A stretch of DNA of 64,000 bases from Massospora cicadina (GCA_022478985.1 JAKSZP010002665.1:62001-126000); one strand, 5' to 3'; counted from the stretch's first letter, positions 33,561 through 45,840 are shown. A program made the numbers and translations. Notes: a model not told the origin generated them from the sequence alone.

Positions 33561-34299
33561 TTCATGTACTTCTCCTCTACTTTTGACTTCCTGTAAGGCT
33601 AATCATATTGGGGTTGAATCTACTATGCCAATGATGTAATTTCAGTTCTTCATATGAGTGTAATTGACATTTGAGGTAAAAAGGATATTTTGATGGTCTT
33701 CAAGTAGTTAATGCACCTTCTCAAGTTCCCATGACTAGACTTATTGAATATTTGGACTTGAGTTTTGCCGAAGATTAATTATTGGTGGGTAGGCCAAATT
33801 AAGTCAAGTACCAATAAAGTGTACCTTGCCAATTTCTTCTATTTAAATTTAGTTTGTTTTACCAATATTCAGGTGTATTGTGACTAAGATTTAACAATTA
33901 TCAGGTTCCAAGTATAAGCTTAACTAGCCGCTTATAATCTGGGTTGAGGACACTTAAGTCATATTTTTGTTTCAAATCTGATGACTCGTCAACACTAGTG
34001 ATGTGTGATAGGCAGTTTGGGGGTATCTTTGGGGTCAAGTTAGCTGCAACATTCCTTTTTTCTTCTGGTTTAATTTAATTCCTTAGTAGTATAGAATGGT
34101 ATGCCGTCTGCTGCATCTATTAAATTGGGTAATTTTCTTTGTATTTTTTCCAGAAGTAAAATAATATAAAGGCAAAGCAGAAACAGGATACTCAATCAGA
34201 CAAGAGTGTTTCTTCTTGCTGAATTTTTACATTATTTAGCACAAAGGGAACTTCCTAAAATGGGATGAAATGAATACCCTTTTTTTAAACAAATAACTC

Positions 34300-34540
34300 C
34301 CTCATATTACATCATAAATTTGTGCCCCATTTAGTATGACATAACTGCTACTGTCTAAAGCAATTGCAGAGGCTAGAAACTAGTTTGATAAAATTAGTTT
34401 TCAAGGAAGAGTAGGAATCTGTTGCTTTGGTGCTGTTTGGATCTGCAGTGCTATACTTTTGGGTGTACTTGAGTTCAGGTGCGAGTTCAATGTCTTTAAT
34501 AGCCCAAGATGAAATGATGTTTATTGGTAATCCCATATCC
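34300..34540 (-). pseudogene. Element E protease
   Basis: The minus-strand frame reads LPINIISSWAIKDIELAPEL and later TDSYSSL, a pattern also seen in the proteases of elements B (YIISSELVKQI, GAYSSL) and C (NIVSTHLVAKF, GAYSAL). The catalytic D-S/T-G lies at a degraded spot just upstream. Confidence 0.6.
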
Positions 34541-34999
34541 TAGATAGCCATTACTATTAACATCTGAAACACCAGTTTTACTTTGTTTATTATTCCTCAA
34601 AATTTTTGTGGTAGGGCTAAAACCTCTTTAAAATGAAACGTTGCATTGAACTTTCTTTCAGTCTCAGAATTTTTTTCGAGATTTTAGTAGAGTGTTTATG
34701 CTCAAGCTGGGTCAGGTCATTAGGTCAAGTTACTAGTTAGCATCACTAGACGTATCAATTACTAAAACCCAATGATTTTACTGAAATAGGTTATTCTAGG
34801 ACTTAAGCGTTGTTGATATTTTTGGTGTTCAAGCGATCTGGGATGACAATCTCAGCGTGTGGACCTAAAATGTGATCACTGTATCTTTGTACCTCCTTCA
34901 GAGTCGTCACTAGAATAGTTTTCAATGCCGTGAAGTTGAGCAATTGAAGAAGTTTTAGTTTTATGTACTTTAGGATGGTCAACTTTAAAGGTACCTGAC

Positions 35000-36535
35000 C
35001 CTAAGCTAACTGCCATTTTCACTGCTCAGCAAGGGAAGGGTTCTTCTTAGAGCACTCGTCTTTTGTGTGATTTTTCTTCTGAAATAGTTACACTTGAGCT
35101 TCTCCACCTTCTTGGGTTTGGTTTCCTCCAGAGTATGCACTCTGAGTTTTTTGGAAGCCTTCTGGTTACTTTTTTTGGCTTGTATATCAACCACATCATG
35201 AAGAGCTTACTTGATGTCTAGGAAAGAGTTGAAGCTTCATCTGACTGATGTGACGTGTATGGCAAAAGTTGAGATTAGTGTGTAAACCTGCAACGATGGC
35301 AGCTACATCATTAACCAATGTGAGCATTTTTGATGTCCTTAGAGTTTGTGCCTTGTTATAAAAGAAATCCGGGATTTAGCTAGAGATTCAGTTCAGTATA
35401 ACGCAATCATCATGAAAGCTTTCCTTCATACTCAAGCTTTGCTTTAACTTAATTCCTTGATAATCGTTTTTTTAAATATCCTCAAGTATTCAGGTTGTCC
35501 ATGTGAGGTACAATAACCTCCTGAGCCATAAGACCAAGACAATAGAGATATGCTCAACCTTTTGATAAACAGTTGCACCTTCTATAGCAGCCTTATAGAC
35601 TTAAAGTAAGAATGAGATACTTCCTTACAAAATTTTAACTTGTCCTAAAGGTGGGTTTGAAAGTATTAGATACCATCCTGTGACAACATATACTCTTGGA
35701 GCTTCTGATTTAGTAATCTTGGTATGTGTGTCACTCTGTTCAACTTGTTGAGTGAGTAAGCAAATTTGGTCTTATATAGGGATATGATACTGCTCCATTT
35801 TTTTCAGTGATAAACCTTGGTGAGACATCAAGTAAGTTTGACGTCTTTTCAAAACAATTTCCTCATTCTTTAGGCTTAACGTGGATGTCAAGAGCATTGG
35901 TTTTTTGACAAGCAGCTGATCAGAAAGTTCATAAGAGTTTATTTTCATCTTCTAATACTCCAATGAGCCAGTTTAAGTCCTCCTTCATTTCTTTTCATTT
36001 AGTGCTTTATGAGGCTTGTCCATATTGGTTTATAATTATACTGTAAGCGTATTCCAGCATTGCTCAGCTTCATTGAGGCTATGATTGATCTGGCTAATGT
36101 CTTCTCAACTAGGTTATTTTCTTATATCACTCTCCAATTTTTCTGAGTTGGTCAGCAGTTGAGTGGCTAGTTACCTGAGTTGTACAGGATACCTGATCTA
36201 ACTTTAATATGTGCTACTAGAAAAATAACGTTTTTAGAATATAATTATGCCTATTAGGTTTAATGGATTACAAGCTCATCAATTTGCTTTAGGGCGAGTT
36301 CTAGCCTGGACTCAAGGGCTTGATCTGTTCTTCCTTGTTATAAAGGCTAGTAGAATTATGGGCCACCTTTTCACACTCAAGCTTTGACATCTTGCCATTG
36401 AAGCTCTTGGGCAAAATCCGCAATTAGTTTATGGGTCCAATCAATATAATATACAAAATTCTCTCATAGGAGATCCATAGCTTTTTTCATAAAGTTTATA
36501 ACTATGGTATCAATGGTACTCATTTAGTTATGGAG
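35000..36535 (-). pseudogene. Element E gag
   Basis: The likely start near 36530 gives MSTIDTIVINFMKKAMD, followed by degraded helical sequence. At the end CNYFRRKITQKTSALRRTLP (35194-35006) looks like a zinc knuckle that has lost cysteines. Stops are common. Recognised mainly by position before the protease. Confidence 0.5.
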
Positions 36536-37019
36536 GTGAATGATATAAGAACAATTTTTTTTGATCATTCTGCATATGTCCCTATAATTTGGATGCTAAC
36601 TTATATACCTGTTTGTAGGCCTTTCTCAATGTCCCTTGGATTTTATGTGAAGGTGGAGTTCCTCATTATGAACTTCTAATAAATGCATGATATGGTATAT
36701 TGCTGGATTACAAACCACATAATTTATTGGGATAGATTCATGATTGTTCTATATGTCTCTGAGAGAGCACAAGATTAGTATGAAATCATGAGAATTCTAT
36801 CAAAGGCGGATGCCCTTTTGCACTGGCTCTTTCTCCTGGGTTTATGAAATCTCAAGTAAAATCTCAAAATACTTCATTGAGTATTCAGGTTAGCGTCATG
36901 ATTCTGGAATCTCCATTATAATTTCTTTTATTTCTTCAAATGTGACCAGAGTCAAACTTCTCATATGGTATCTTCACCGTTCTCATTGTGCACACAGCAG
37001 GTTATACTGTCAATAAGAT
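36536..37019 (-). other. Leader or LTR part of element E, unclear
   Basis: This lies upstream of the E gag on the minus strand. I find no PBS of the shared type and no clear LTR end. It may continue beyond element B at 45015. Confidence 0.3.
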
Positions 37020-37495
37020 TGTCATTATTTAAGATGATGAGCAAGTTGAGATCCTTACCCCTGAATCGATCATTGATAAGTTGACTCCCAAGACTCTACA
37101 ATTAAAATTTGTCCTTGAAGGCACCAATGGGGAATTCAATTAGGAAGCCTCATGAGAACAAAATCAATGGAGATGCCTTCTGTAATTGCACCTACACTCC
37201 CTAAATCTTAAAATGCGTGACTCCCAGCACTGCAGTCATGAAGCCAATTTAGAACAATGGAGTCATCAACCGGGAAGTTAATCTAGAAGGATGTGAAAGA
37301 TCCTCATAATATGGGGCCATGGAGATCCTCTCAGCATTGTGTTTCACTCGCCCTATATATTTCAAATACTCTTGCAACTCAATATATTAGTCTATCTCAC
37401 CACTTCTTTTCGTCTTTATCAACCTCTCCACTCGTTTTTCAGCTTTGAGCTCATTTTAAGTCTCAGATACAGGCACAAGAACTGTCAAGCCAACA
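37020..37495 (+). repeat. 5' LTR of element B
   Basis: It begins 'tgtcattatttaagatgatg' and aligns along its length with 44545-45014 ('tgtcaggatttaagatgatg'), sharing 'gtccttgaaggcacca' and 'agatgccttctg'. The end is placed at CAACA four bases before the PBS. Confidence 0.82.
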
Positions 37496-37499
37496 TATG

Positions 37500-37517
37500 T
37501 GGTGCTCACTACAGGGG
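37500..37517 (+). other. Primer-binding site of element B
   Basis: 'tggtgctcactacagggg' is identical to the PBS of element C and one base from that of young X. Confidence 0.85.
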
Positions 37518-37559
37518 GCTCCAATCTTTTTCAAGTAAAAACGTCTATCACAAAGAATG

Positions 37560-39490
37560 AAGAATAAAAGCAATTAAGAAACCCAACCTGCTGATTGGTC
37601 ATGGAGCGTAAATCAATGTTTAGCATCTCTCAGTACAAAGTAACTCCTCTATAGTTTGTAAGCCTAGATTTTTTGGGCCATCTTCCAATTCACCTTACCA
37701 TTTGATGATCACGATCAGTATCAACTCCAGTATAAGAACCGCAACAAGAATATTCAACAGCTATTGACGGCATCTACTCATGGGAGGCTGCTCCAGTTGA
37801 TCCCAAGCCTCTTTGGAACCCTACATAATGTGAGATCTATATAACACAGCCCTAATACTTTCTAAAGAATTTGCCTTGGGTACTTAATGCTATCTCTGAA
37901 GCTTCATCCTATCAGCTATACACCACATCTTTTAAATAGTTGTTTTGCATCACCCTGAAGTAGCGAGACAACTAGGGCCACTCAAAACCTACGCTAAATA
38001 ACTTCAAAATCTATAATGGACTCCTCTTCCTTTATTCACAGTAATCAATAAGCCTTTGTAAATAACCATTGACTGCTTAATAAAGCTTGCAATCAACTTA
38101 CTATGCTAGATAGTGGGATTTTAATCTATCTTAAGAACTAGCTTTGTCAAAATGTACAACTCCTTAGGTCAATGTGGAGCCAATTCCTAAATCAGATTGA
38201 GGACCCTGTGCGGACACTTCATCAGCATTATCAGGAGTTAACCTCCTATGATATTGACCTGAGGCTGAAGATCCCCAAGGGCCCAGGGACTAGAAGATCC
38301 AGAAGACCCAGAAGGGCCAGAAGGTCCCTGTGGACCCCAAGGACCTCTAGTTCTTTATTACCCACTCCTGTCAATCATAACGACTCTTGGAAACAAGACA
38401 TCTAACTTGCACTAGCTGCCTAATGGAATCAAATATAAAAGTGGCTCAATGATGCAAGCTATGAGTAGACGGAGTCCCTCTTAATCCCAGAGTCACAATT
38501 GATGCTTTTTAGGTCAAGATGGATAATTTAAGTTCAGTCACCGATATCACTAATAACTGCATTATTATGCCTAAACAAACCTGTCATGGATTTTAAACTC
38601 AATTGAGTAATTTTGAGAGTCATTTTCTACTCAAATGTACCAAAATTAAAGCTTTGAAGGAGCAATTGACCTATAGTTTCATTCACCTCTTTAAACTAAA
38701 ATTTGAGATTAATTTTATAAGGTCTAGAAGGTGAATATGATGATAAATCAACAAGCCCCTCGCGACTATGTAGAAACAATATTTCTGAGCCAGCACTGGT
38801 CCCTGCCATCGAAACTCTTTCAAATCCTAATGTGAATAGTTTTAAGCCTATTTTCAAATAGAGATAACACATGACAGGAAAGTATTGCATCCTTCATTTA
38901 AGATTATGAGGGCTAAATGGAGGAGGCCACCGACTTTCAGAAGTCAAATCATATCCACTCCTGCATTAATAGTACCACCTGGAAAATTATGACTCTCAAA
39001 TTTAAATGAATGTCGCAATTGGTCAAAATCTAATCATCCCTAATCCAGGAGTTTGATTGCAACCAGACCTTGGCCAATCAGAAGCAAATGTTTATGGCCA
39101 TTCACTTGAACAAGGGAGAAATTCATATTGAGTCACTATCCAAATCTATGCCAAATCACAATCCTTGATACCATAAATCATATTATAGTGGATGATGCTA
39201 AAGCAGCGGTCATCTCATTATTGGGATCTTATCCTGAGGTCCAACATCACAAGGTCTGTCAGAGGAGCAGCTTCACCTGTATCTGGGAAGTTAAGGAAGC
39301 ACTTAATGAAATTCCTGAGTCTACTTGCAACCCAAGTCCTCGGCATCCACCTCTTCCAGCTGCCTTGGGTCCACGTTGTCTAGAACCATACGAATCCCAG
39401 ACCACAATTCTCCTACTGCAATAAAATCTGTCATAGCGCCAAATCTTGTTAAAAGAGACTCTCCAAGGAGATGGGAAAAGGGCAGTCATT
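37560..39490 (+). pseudogene. Element B gag with collagen-like repeat
   Basis: The region between PBS and protease encodes degraded gag. At 38276-38352 the DNA is a 9-bp-type repeat; one frame gives DPE-DPE-GPE-GPC-GPQ-GPL, a collagen-like triplet repeat. Near 39128-39424 a capsid-like frame (VDDAKAAVISLLGSYPEV) is open. Near 39408-39449 FSYCNKICHSAKSC is a zinc knuckle whose first cysteine is Phe. Frames switch several times and stops are frequent. Confidence 0.6.
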
Positions 39491-39639
39491 TTGAAGGATT
39501 AGGCGCTTTATGATAACATCCTTTTACCACATTAAGTATGTTTAGTGACCTCTAATATGTCTAATGTTGAAATACCAGAAAAGATGATTTAGTACCCCTT
39601 TTTAATATTGACCTGATACTGCTTACTCTTCTTACAATG

Positions 39640-40140
39640 AATCTTTTATGTTTCTCACTCTGCCACCTCAGTTAAGGAGTTTAGTTACATGCATTGATGT
39701 TCAAGTTCATACGATCCCTGTATACACAATTGTTTACAGTGGTTACCCTGTATATATCATTTCATCTGAATTAGTGAAGCAAATCAAAGTCGCTTTTAAC
39801 TTGCCTCATTACATGGAATACAACACGGCTAGACCACAATGCATAAGGTCCATTGGGGCCTATTCCTCGTTGCCCATTCACTTTGGCAAGCTTTCTGTGA
39901 ATACCCCAATCATTGCATTAGAAAACTCTAGTTACAACCTTTTCTTTGAGTCTCAGTTTCTCTGAAAATATTCTGCCATTGTGCACTATGATGAATGATT
40001 TTACCCTTTTAGGACACAGGAGCCCTTTGGTCTTTAAAACTCCCAACAAGGATAAGATGGATGTCAAAGCTCAGGTTTGCCTGTTAGAAAGAGAAAGATG
40101 TATTGACAGGCTCAAATATCATGTAAGGGGTTCTTGAGTA
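39640..40140 (+). pseudogene. Element B protease
   Basis: Frame 39648-39965 has TIVYSGYPVYIISSELV, aligning with DTG/DSG protease loops, but the catalytic Asp is Tyr. Then RSIGAYSSLPIHFGKLSVNTPIIAL and SYNLFF follow, as in X and C. A frameshift near 39950 leads to the next frame. Inactive as read. Confidence 0.72.
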
Positions 40141-40629
40141 TAGATACCACCTCAAGTGGTAGATGGCCAAGAGTGCATGCTTACCTATTTTCCTAAGAAG
40201 CCTACTATACTGGTAAAGTCCCAGGTTATTGTTGATACCCGGGTACATATCAATATTTCCTCATGACAATTGCTGGAAATATGGGCATTGAAAGACTTTA
40301 CTCTAAGGAAATCCTAACCTGTACAGGAATTTTAGATCCCGCCTATACTGGATCAAAACTGGTGCTGCTGAATAACCTCATTGACAAACAAGATATTGAG
40401 GTCTAATACTCCATCTGCTTATGTTCGCTTCCTCCCTGTAGAAGCCATCAAAGACATCTTGAGATCTGAAATTCTAATAGATTTTTGGTAGAAAAACCCA
40501 TAAGTAGCTCTAGTCAACACATCTATTGGGCAAGAGCATACCAGCTACAGCCAAGCCAAGTTAAATAATTACAGGAAGAATATAAAGACCTTTTTTATGC
40601 CACTACCTCGATTTCAGGATCTTGATCAG

Positions 40630-42680
40630 CATTTTACTTCACGTTGAGACTGGGAATGCTCAACCCATTTGATCCTGTCACTACCAGAAGAGTAAGGTTG
40701 AAGAGGCTTAAGTAGCTGTTGATCTCAAGAAGCTACTTGAGGATGGGCTATTATTGCTGTAGAATCCAGCCGATTCTTGTTTGCTGGTGATTGACACCAG
40801 CTGGATTCCATAAAGATAAAAATTATTATAAAGCACTAATGAAAATTGGATTATCATAATTTTATTGTAAGAATGATAGAAGTGAAAAAGGACTCCTTGA
40901 CATCCGACCATCCAGTATTTAAAGTAATTTTGAGGGTTATGGGGAATTTTAGGATACGTTTAGAATAGCTTAGCCTAGTCCAAATTAGGTAAAATGGGGG
41001 AATAACGTATCAAACTTGGGTACTCGCTTCAGGTTAGTGGAATGATGGAAGGGGAATTCTGATTGGTCAAAACGTACCCATGAGGTAACAGTTTTATGAA
41101 CTTTAGCCAATCCTCATCCCAGAAATTTCTTTCACCTTGGGGGACCCCCACCAAGCCTATAAAAGGGGGTCCCCACGTAGGCGCTTTGAAGGACTTTTTT
41201 TTGGTTGGGGGAGTGCCTTCCAAGGTTTACTCAAAGGTTCATCATGGGGTCAGAATAATCTGATCGTTTGATTTTACATTTAATGCATGTAAAGGTTTCA
41301 AACTGGTGTTACCCCAATTTAACAGGGTTCCACCAAGAATTATCCAGGGTCTTTTGGCCAATTTACTCAATATTGTCATTTTTATCATTATTAAATTCAC
41401 TCTTAGTATCATCAGAAAATCACAAATGGCCGACCTTTCCCTTTTATGGCCGAATTAGACCTAAAACATTCTTACTTTTTAGCTGTGAGGGCAAATGTCC
41501 AACAGGTGCCTTCCTGTAGCCCTTGACCTTTGACTCTCCTTTTAGTCTAGAAGAAGGATGGCATTTATTACTTAGTGATAAACTATCAAATTCTTAACTC
41601 AGTTACCAAGAAGGACTGTTTTTTTGCTCTGTATCAACGACTCTCTCTTCTTTCTTGACAGGTCACAATACCTTTCTGCTATGGATCTTGCTAGTGGTTA
41701 CTGGCAGATAGAGCTAGCACCTGAAGATCAATCCAGATGCATGCTCAAGCCAATGAGGGGTTATTGAGCCAACGAGGATGACACAGGGCCTTTGCAACGT
41801 GCATGCTACCTTTCAAAGAGCCATGGACGGGATCTTAGGGGACTTAAAGCTATCATGTGTCATCTGTACCTCAATGATATCACAAACTTCTCGTGAACCT
41901 TCAAAGGCCACATAAAACATCCTGAAAGATTTTAATTGTCTTAGGAAAGTCTATAAAGCTCAAGCCTTTAAGGTGCTCTTTCTTTAAATCTGAAATGGAA
42001 GTCCTTGGACATAAGGTTTCAAAACATGGAATTCAGCCAATCCCAGATAAAGTGCTGCCATTAAGAAGATGTTGCGCCCTCAGAGCCTTAGGAATATATA
42101 TATTACTTGATATGGTGGGTTACTATCTTCAGTTCATTACTTGGTTTGCAGACTTAGCCAAACCCCTGGTCTACTTTCTACAAAATAATGAGCCTTTTGA
42201 GTGGCGTACTGAACAGAAACATGCGATTTATGCGTTGAGTACTGCTCTTTGTACTAAACCTATTTTACTTCATCCTTAGTTTGACTGTCCATTTTTACTA
42301 TGCACTAATGCTAGTGACATCACAGTTAGGGCCATCTTTCACAGCACAATGAAAATAAGGTCGACCATATAGTGGCTTACTTTAGCTAGATCCTAAGCAA
42401 GTCCAAATGAAATTACAATATTACTAAGTGCGAGTGCATGGCTGTTTTATTGGCAATCAAGCATTTCTGGCCCTACCAATATGGCTCCCATTTCACCATC
42501 ATCACTGACCATTTTTCGCTCTGATGGCTGCAGCATATTAAGGACTCAGACAGTCTGTTAGCAAGATGTGCATTAAGGATGCAGAACTATGATTTTAACA
42601 TCATCATTTGCAGGAGCGATTTACCATAGTGTCAATGGTCTTTCACGGATGCAGTACTAGCCACCTTGACCCTGAAGAAG
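40630..42680 (+). pseudogene. Element B RT and RNase H, split by an insertion
   Basis: The RT N-terminus (VDLKKLLEDGLLLL and NPADSCLLVI, to ~40788) is separated from the next block KKDG-YYLVINYQILNSVTKKD (from ~41545) by about 750 bp that is not RT. Then RMTQGLCNVHATFQRAMDG (~41772-41830), a degraded YLDD (near 41870) and, at 41995-42279, MEVLGHKVSKHGIQPIPDKV with VGYYLQFITWFADLAKPL. RNase H follows (LCTNASDITVRAIF). Many stops. Confidence 0.75.
40790..41540. mobile_element. Insertion in element B RT with promoter-like core
   Basis: This stretch interrupts a continuous RT block, so it is an insertion; ends are approximate and no duplication was found. It contains 'tataaaaggg' (41158-41167) set between 'gggggaccccca' and 'gggggtcccc', a striking palindromic promoter-like arrangement. 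It may be a solo LTR. The 64- and 83-codon frames here are not recognised. Confidence 0.5.
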
Positions 42681-42859
42681 ACTGATCCTACGATACAATT
42701 GGTCAGCCTTAGCAATGGGAGTTGGAAACTCCTGAGGTCCAAACTGAGCTCTGAAAAAGACTCCATGACACTTGAGTCCTAGAGGGAATACTGTAAAAGA
42801 AAATCAACAATAAATGGATCCTTATATCCACCTTTCTTCCTAAACTGATGTTATCTTTG

Positions 42860-43600
42860 AATGACAAATTACCCTGAGTCACAGGGCAGCGAAAATGACT
42901 TTATAAATGGCAAAAGAGTTGATGCTACTGGGATTGGATGGTTGAGACCACCTAGGAAGTCTAGAGGCCTGTATGAATTGTCAAGCCCAAGATCTAGTAT
43001 TCCCAATGCCAAACACTGAGTCATGACCTCGTTAAGTCCTTTTAATGCTGCCAGCATTGTTGTGGTTGGCTCTTTGACCACCTGGTTGCACATCCATATA
43101 TATACTAATAGCTGTGGACCATTTGACCAAAAAGATCAAAGAGATCTTCATTCCACTTCCACTGCAAAAGCTATGGACCTACTCCTTATCTGATTTATTA
43201 CCACTCAGCATGGATGCTAAAAAACTCTACTTTAAATAATGGGTTAAACTTCACCTCGAGGTAGTCCAAGAACTAACTTCACTTTTTGGGACTAATAAAA
43301 GTTTCACCGCCCCCTATAGTCACTCACCCAATGGGGGTGGAACGTAATAACAGAACGCTTATTTCTATTTTGTAAAAGATGGCTGCCTCTGAAACTACAT
43401 GCTGGAACCTCTATATACCTAACACCTTGCTAGCTTACCAGACAAGCTACCATCAAATAATCAAGCTGTACCCTTCAAAGCTATATATGGGAGTACCCCT
43501 TGACTATCAAGTTGCGTTCAGCCCCTAATCAATAACTCCATACCTAAGAACTCTTTTTAGCACTAATGGTGCCCAACCTAAAAGTGGGAGCCACCACGCA
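42860..43600 (+). pseudogene. Element B integrase
   Basis: A degraded zinc-finger part comes first, then ILIAVDHLTK (~43100), VVQELTSLFGTNKSFTAPYSHSPNGG (~43263-43345) with the following V/ERNNRTLIS that holds the catalytic Glu, and FKAIYG (~43480). Several frameshifts. The catalytic centre can be placed but not all residues survive. Confidence 0.72.
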
Positions 43601-43796
43601 TCTTAATTTGCAAATGGGCCAAACAAAGGGATTATTGGAAACTTTAAAATTCCTTATATGGCCCCACAGCTAAAATCCTAGGAAGCAATATCATAATTTG
43701 AGGAAGCTTTGGGGAAACTTTTGGTTAACACCCGCTTTAGCTGGTGGACCATGGAGGACAACATAGGGTTGGGGCATCAGCAGCATGCGGCATAAG

Positions 43797-43857
43797 AAGG
43801 TAGATTTGGAGGTCGGGTTGGGACCATCTAGTACAAAAAAAAGGTAGATTTGGAGGT
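43797..43857 (+). mobile_element. 27-bp SINE 3'-end insertion with 17-bp duplication
   Basis: An insert of only 27 bp (43814-43840), 'gggttgggaccatctagta' plus flanking bases and a short A run, is bounded by perfect repeats 'aaggtagatttggaggt' at 43797-43813 and 43841-43857. It shares its tail with 7558-7604. Confidence 0.88.
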
Positions 43858-43909
43858 TCTTTTTGTTAATAAGGCCGGAATTATCCATCACCTCAACGTA
43901 TTAAGAAAT

Positions 43910-44260
43910 TTATTGCTCAGCAAAAGTGATTAAAGCAGGCACACAAGTGAACAACTTGATGCACTGCCGAGTTTTTGGATAGTTTATATTGAACATTGAA
44001 GTTTTTGCCACATCAATGCATGTGCGACTCACACCAAAAGCGAGCTCTTCAATTTCATATTTTGCATCATCTTCAAACTCGTGAGGGAAATTGGTGATAG
44101 GAATAACCTCAACAAGGGGCTCCATCGCTCCACGAAGATGTTGAAGGAGGAGAGTGTTGGCAGGGGCAGCAGCAGCTTCCACTGCCCATACCTTAGAACT
44201 CAAATTTGAAAATGAGGCCTTGGATGATGAAATTATCTAGCTTCAAGCCCTCACCAAACA
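43910..44260 (-). pseudogene. Antisense gene of element B (conserved with element G)
   Basis: A minus-strand frame is open for ~115 codons inside a plus-strand element, between integrase and the 3' LTR. It contains EFEDDAKYEIEELAFGVSRT, then CIDVAKTSMFNINYPKTRQ and CIKLFTCVPALITF. Element G has a matching protein (DFPEEARDEIEELTSSMKSS, CAYVAKTFLFDYQY) in the same relative position and strand. There is no ATG at the start of the open frame, so an upstream part is missing or decayed. No known domain recognised. Whether it is related to the X antisense protein is unclear. Confidence 0.68.
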
Positions 44261-44544
44261 GGGAACGATCACCACCATTGAAAAGGGAGACATCCCAATT
44301 TAATTTTGGCTGACCCTGCTTACAAAATTTTCATTTAGGTATCATAGTTCTCTTTTTTATCATCATCAACCCAGAGGATGACAGAATAAGATCAACGTTC
44401 TCTGGTCTGGACTCTAAAAGGTCATCTATAAGGAGAACTCTGAATATTCCATTGCTGACATAAATCAGGGGACAGTTATAAACTGTGTAACTGGTTAACT
44501 TCTACAGCCCTATACCCCCTCCAACAGGATATTGATTGGGGCGT

Positions 44545-45014
44545 TGTCAGGATTTAAGATGATGAGCGAGTTGAGATCCCTACTCCCAAATTGAGCCTCA
44601 ATAAGTTGATTGCTGAGCCTTTATGATCAAAACTGTCCTTGAAGGCACCAATCTGAAATTCAATCAGGAAGCATTATGTGCACGAAAATCAATAAAGATG
44701 CCTTCTGGAATTGCACCTCCGCTTCCCAAATCCTGAAAAAGCGCAACTCACAACATTGCGGTCACAAACTGACGTAGAACAATGTGATTTTACCCAGGCA
44801 GTCATTTTAGAAGGATGTAAAAGATCACAATCATAAAGTGCCATAGAGTCCTCTAGGCATCGTTTTCTACTCACCCTATAGATATAAAATTTTTTAGCCC
44901 AAGTTATTATTTATTTCATCCCATTTTTTGTCTTTATTGATCTCTCCAACAGTTTTTCAGATTTGAGTCCATTTTAAAACTTCATCTAAAGTCTATAGAG
45001 CTGCTAAGAAAACA
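44545..45014 (+). repeat. 3' LTR of element B
   Basis: It starts 'tgtcaggatttaagatgatg' and ends 'gctaagaaaaca'. It matches 37020-37495 with many substitutions, which suggests an old insertion. Confidence 0.8.
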
Positions 45015-45019
45015 AAGAA

Positions 45020-45840
45020 TATCTTTCATATTGTGTCAATTAAATTCACATTCATTAAGTAATAGCCGTGCCACCTGTTGTGAGAATCAGTCTGTAGAAC
45101 AGTTTTTAAAGACTTTATGATGCTATTCCTAAGAATCCTAGCAGTAAAAATTTGGTTGAGTCTAAGGCTTTTGCAGGTATTTTATTTATATTTTAGGGTA
45201 GCCAAGTCTCTCTTAGGTTCCCACAAATAGAGTATCTGTCCTATGGTAAGAGGCAAAGGGCCTTATTTAATTAAAGTCGCAAAAAAGTTTTTGAGATAAA
45301 AGGTGTAATTATATATGTAATAGCATTGAGTTTTTATGTTATTAAAAACAATATAAGCCCCATAAAAGTGAACAACTAATTAATATAGGGGGTCTATCTA
45401 ATCATAACTATTCATCAGATACCAATTCTGGGGTAAGAAATAATTTTGTAACATGAATTTTAGTCAGTGTAAAATGTGCTGTGAATAACCCATTTTTATA
45501 AACCTTTGTGTTACTTAAGTTGATCTATAGGTTGATTTCATATTTGTACCCTTTTGAGGGCAATGTAAAGTTTGTAGTCTTGTGAGGTATCCTCTGGATT
45601 TTTGCCTCATATCCCGTGATTCAATTGCTCTATCTAATTGGTTTTTTCTCCCTGGGTGAGACCCTAAGATAAACCCAAGAAGAAATTCTAATATTAATTA
45701 ATATATTGCTACTAATCATTTTATTTGTAGAGTAGATAGATAAGTTTTTAAATTCTTTATTAGGCTTATTTGATAATTTTACTAAAGTTCTCATCTGTTT
45801 GATATCTTTCTTGTTATGCATGATACCCTGGTGTCTGACA
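45020..45840. other. Unassigned AT-rich stretch
   Basis: Between element B and the RT of element D. It could belong to element D or to the leader of element E; I find no conserved protein and no LTR end. Confidence 0.35.

Larger units (their letters stand above)
32617..37019 (-). mobile_element. Ty3/gypsy element E, minus strand, truncated
   Basis: Read on the minus strand it has gag (~36530-35000), protease (34536-34300), RT (33560-32860) and the start of RNase H (AFNIAVGDIHSQLNKE near 32720), where it is cut by the LTR of the old X element. Integrase and 3' LTR are missing. At 37019 it is cut by element B. Its sequence differs from X, B and C, so it is a separate family. Confidence 0.75.
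37015..45019 (+). mobile_element. Ty3/gypsy element B, complete, about 8 kb
   Basis: The LTR pair 37020-37495 and 44545-45014 encloses PBS, gag, protease, RT, RNase H and integrase on the plus strand, with an antisense gene before the 3' LTR. Flanks AAGAT (37015-37019) and AAGAA (45015-45019) form a duplication with one change. The RT carries an insertion at about 40790-41540, and a tiny SINE end lies at 43797-43857. All genes are broken. Confidence 0.85.
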
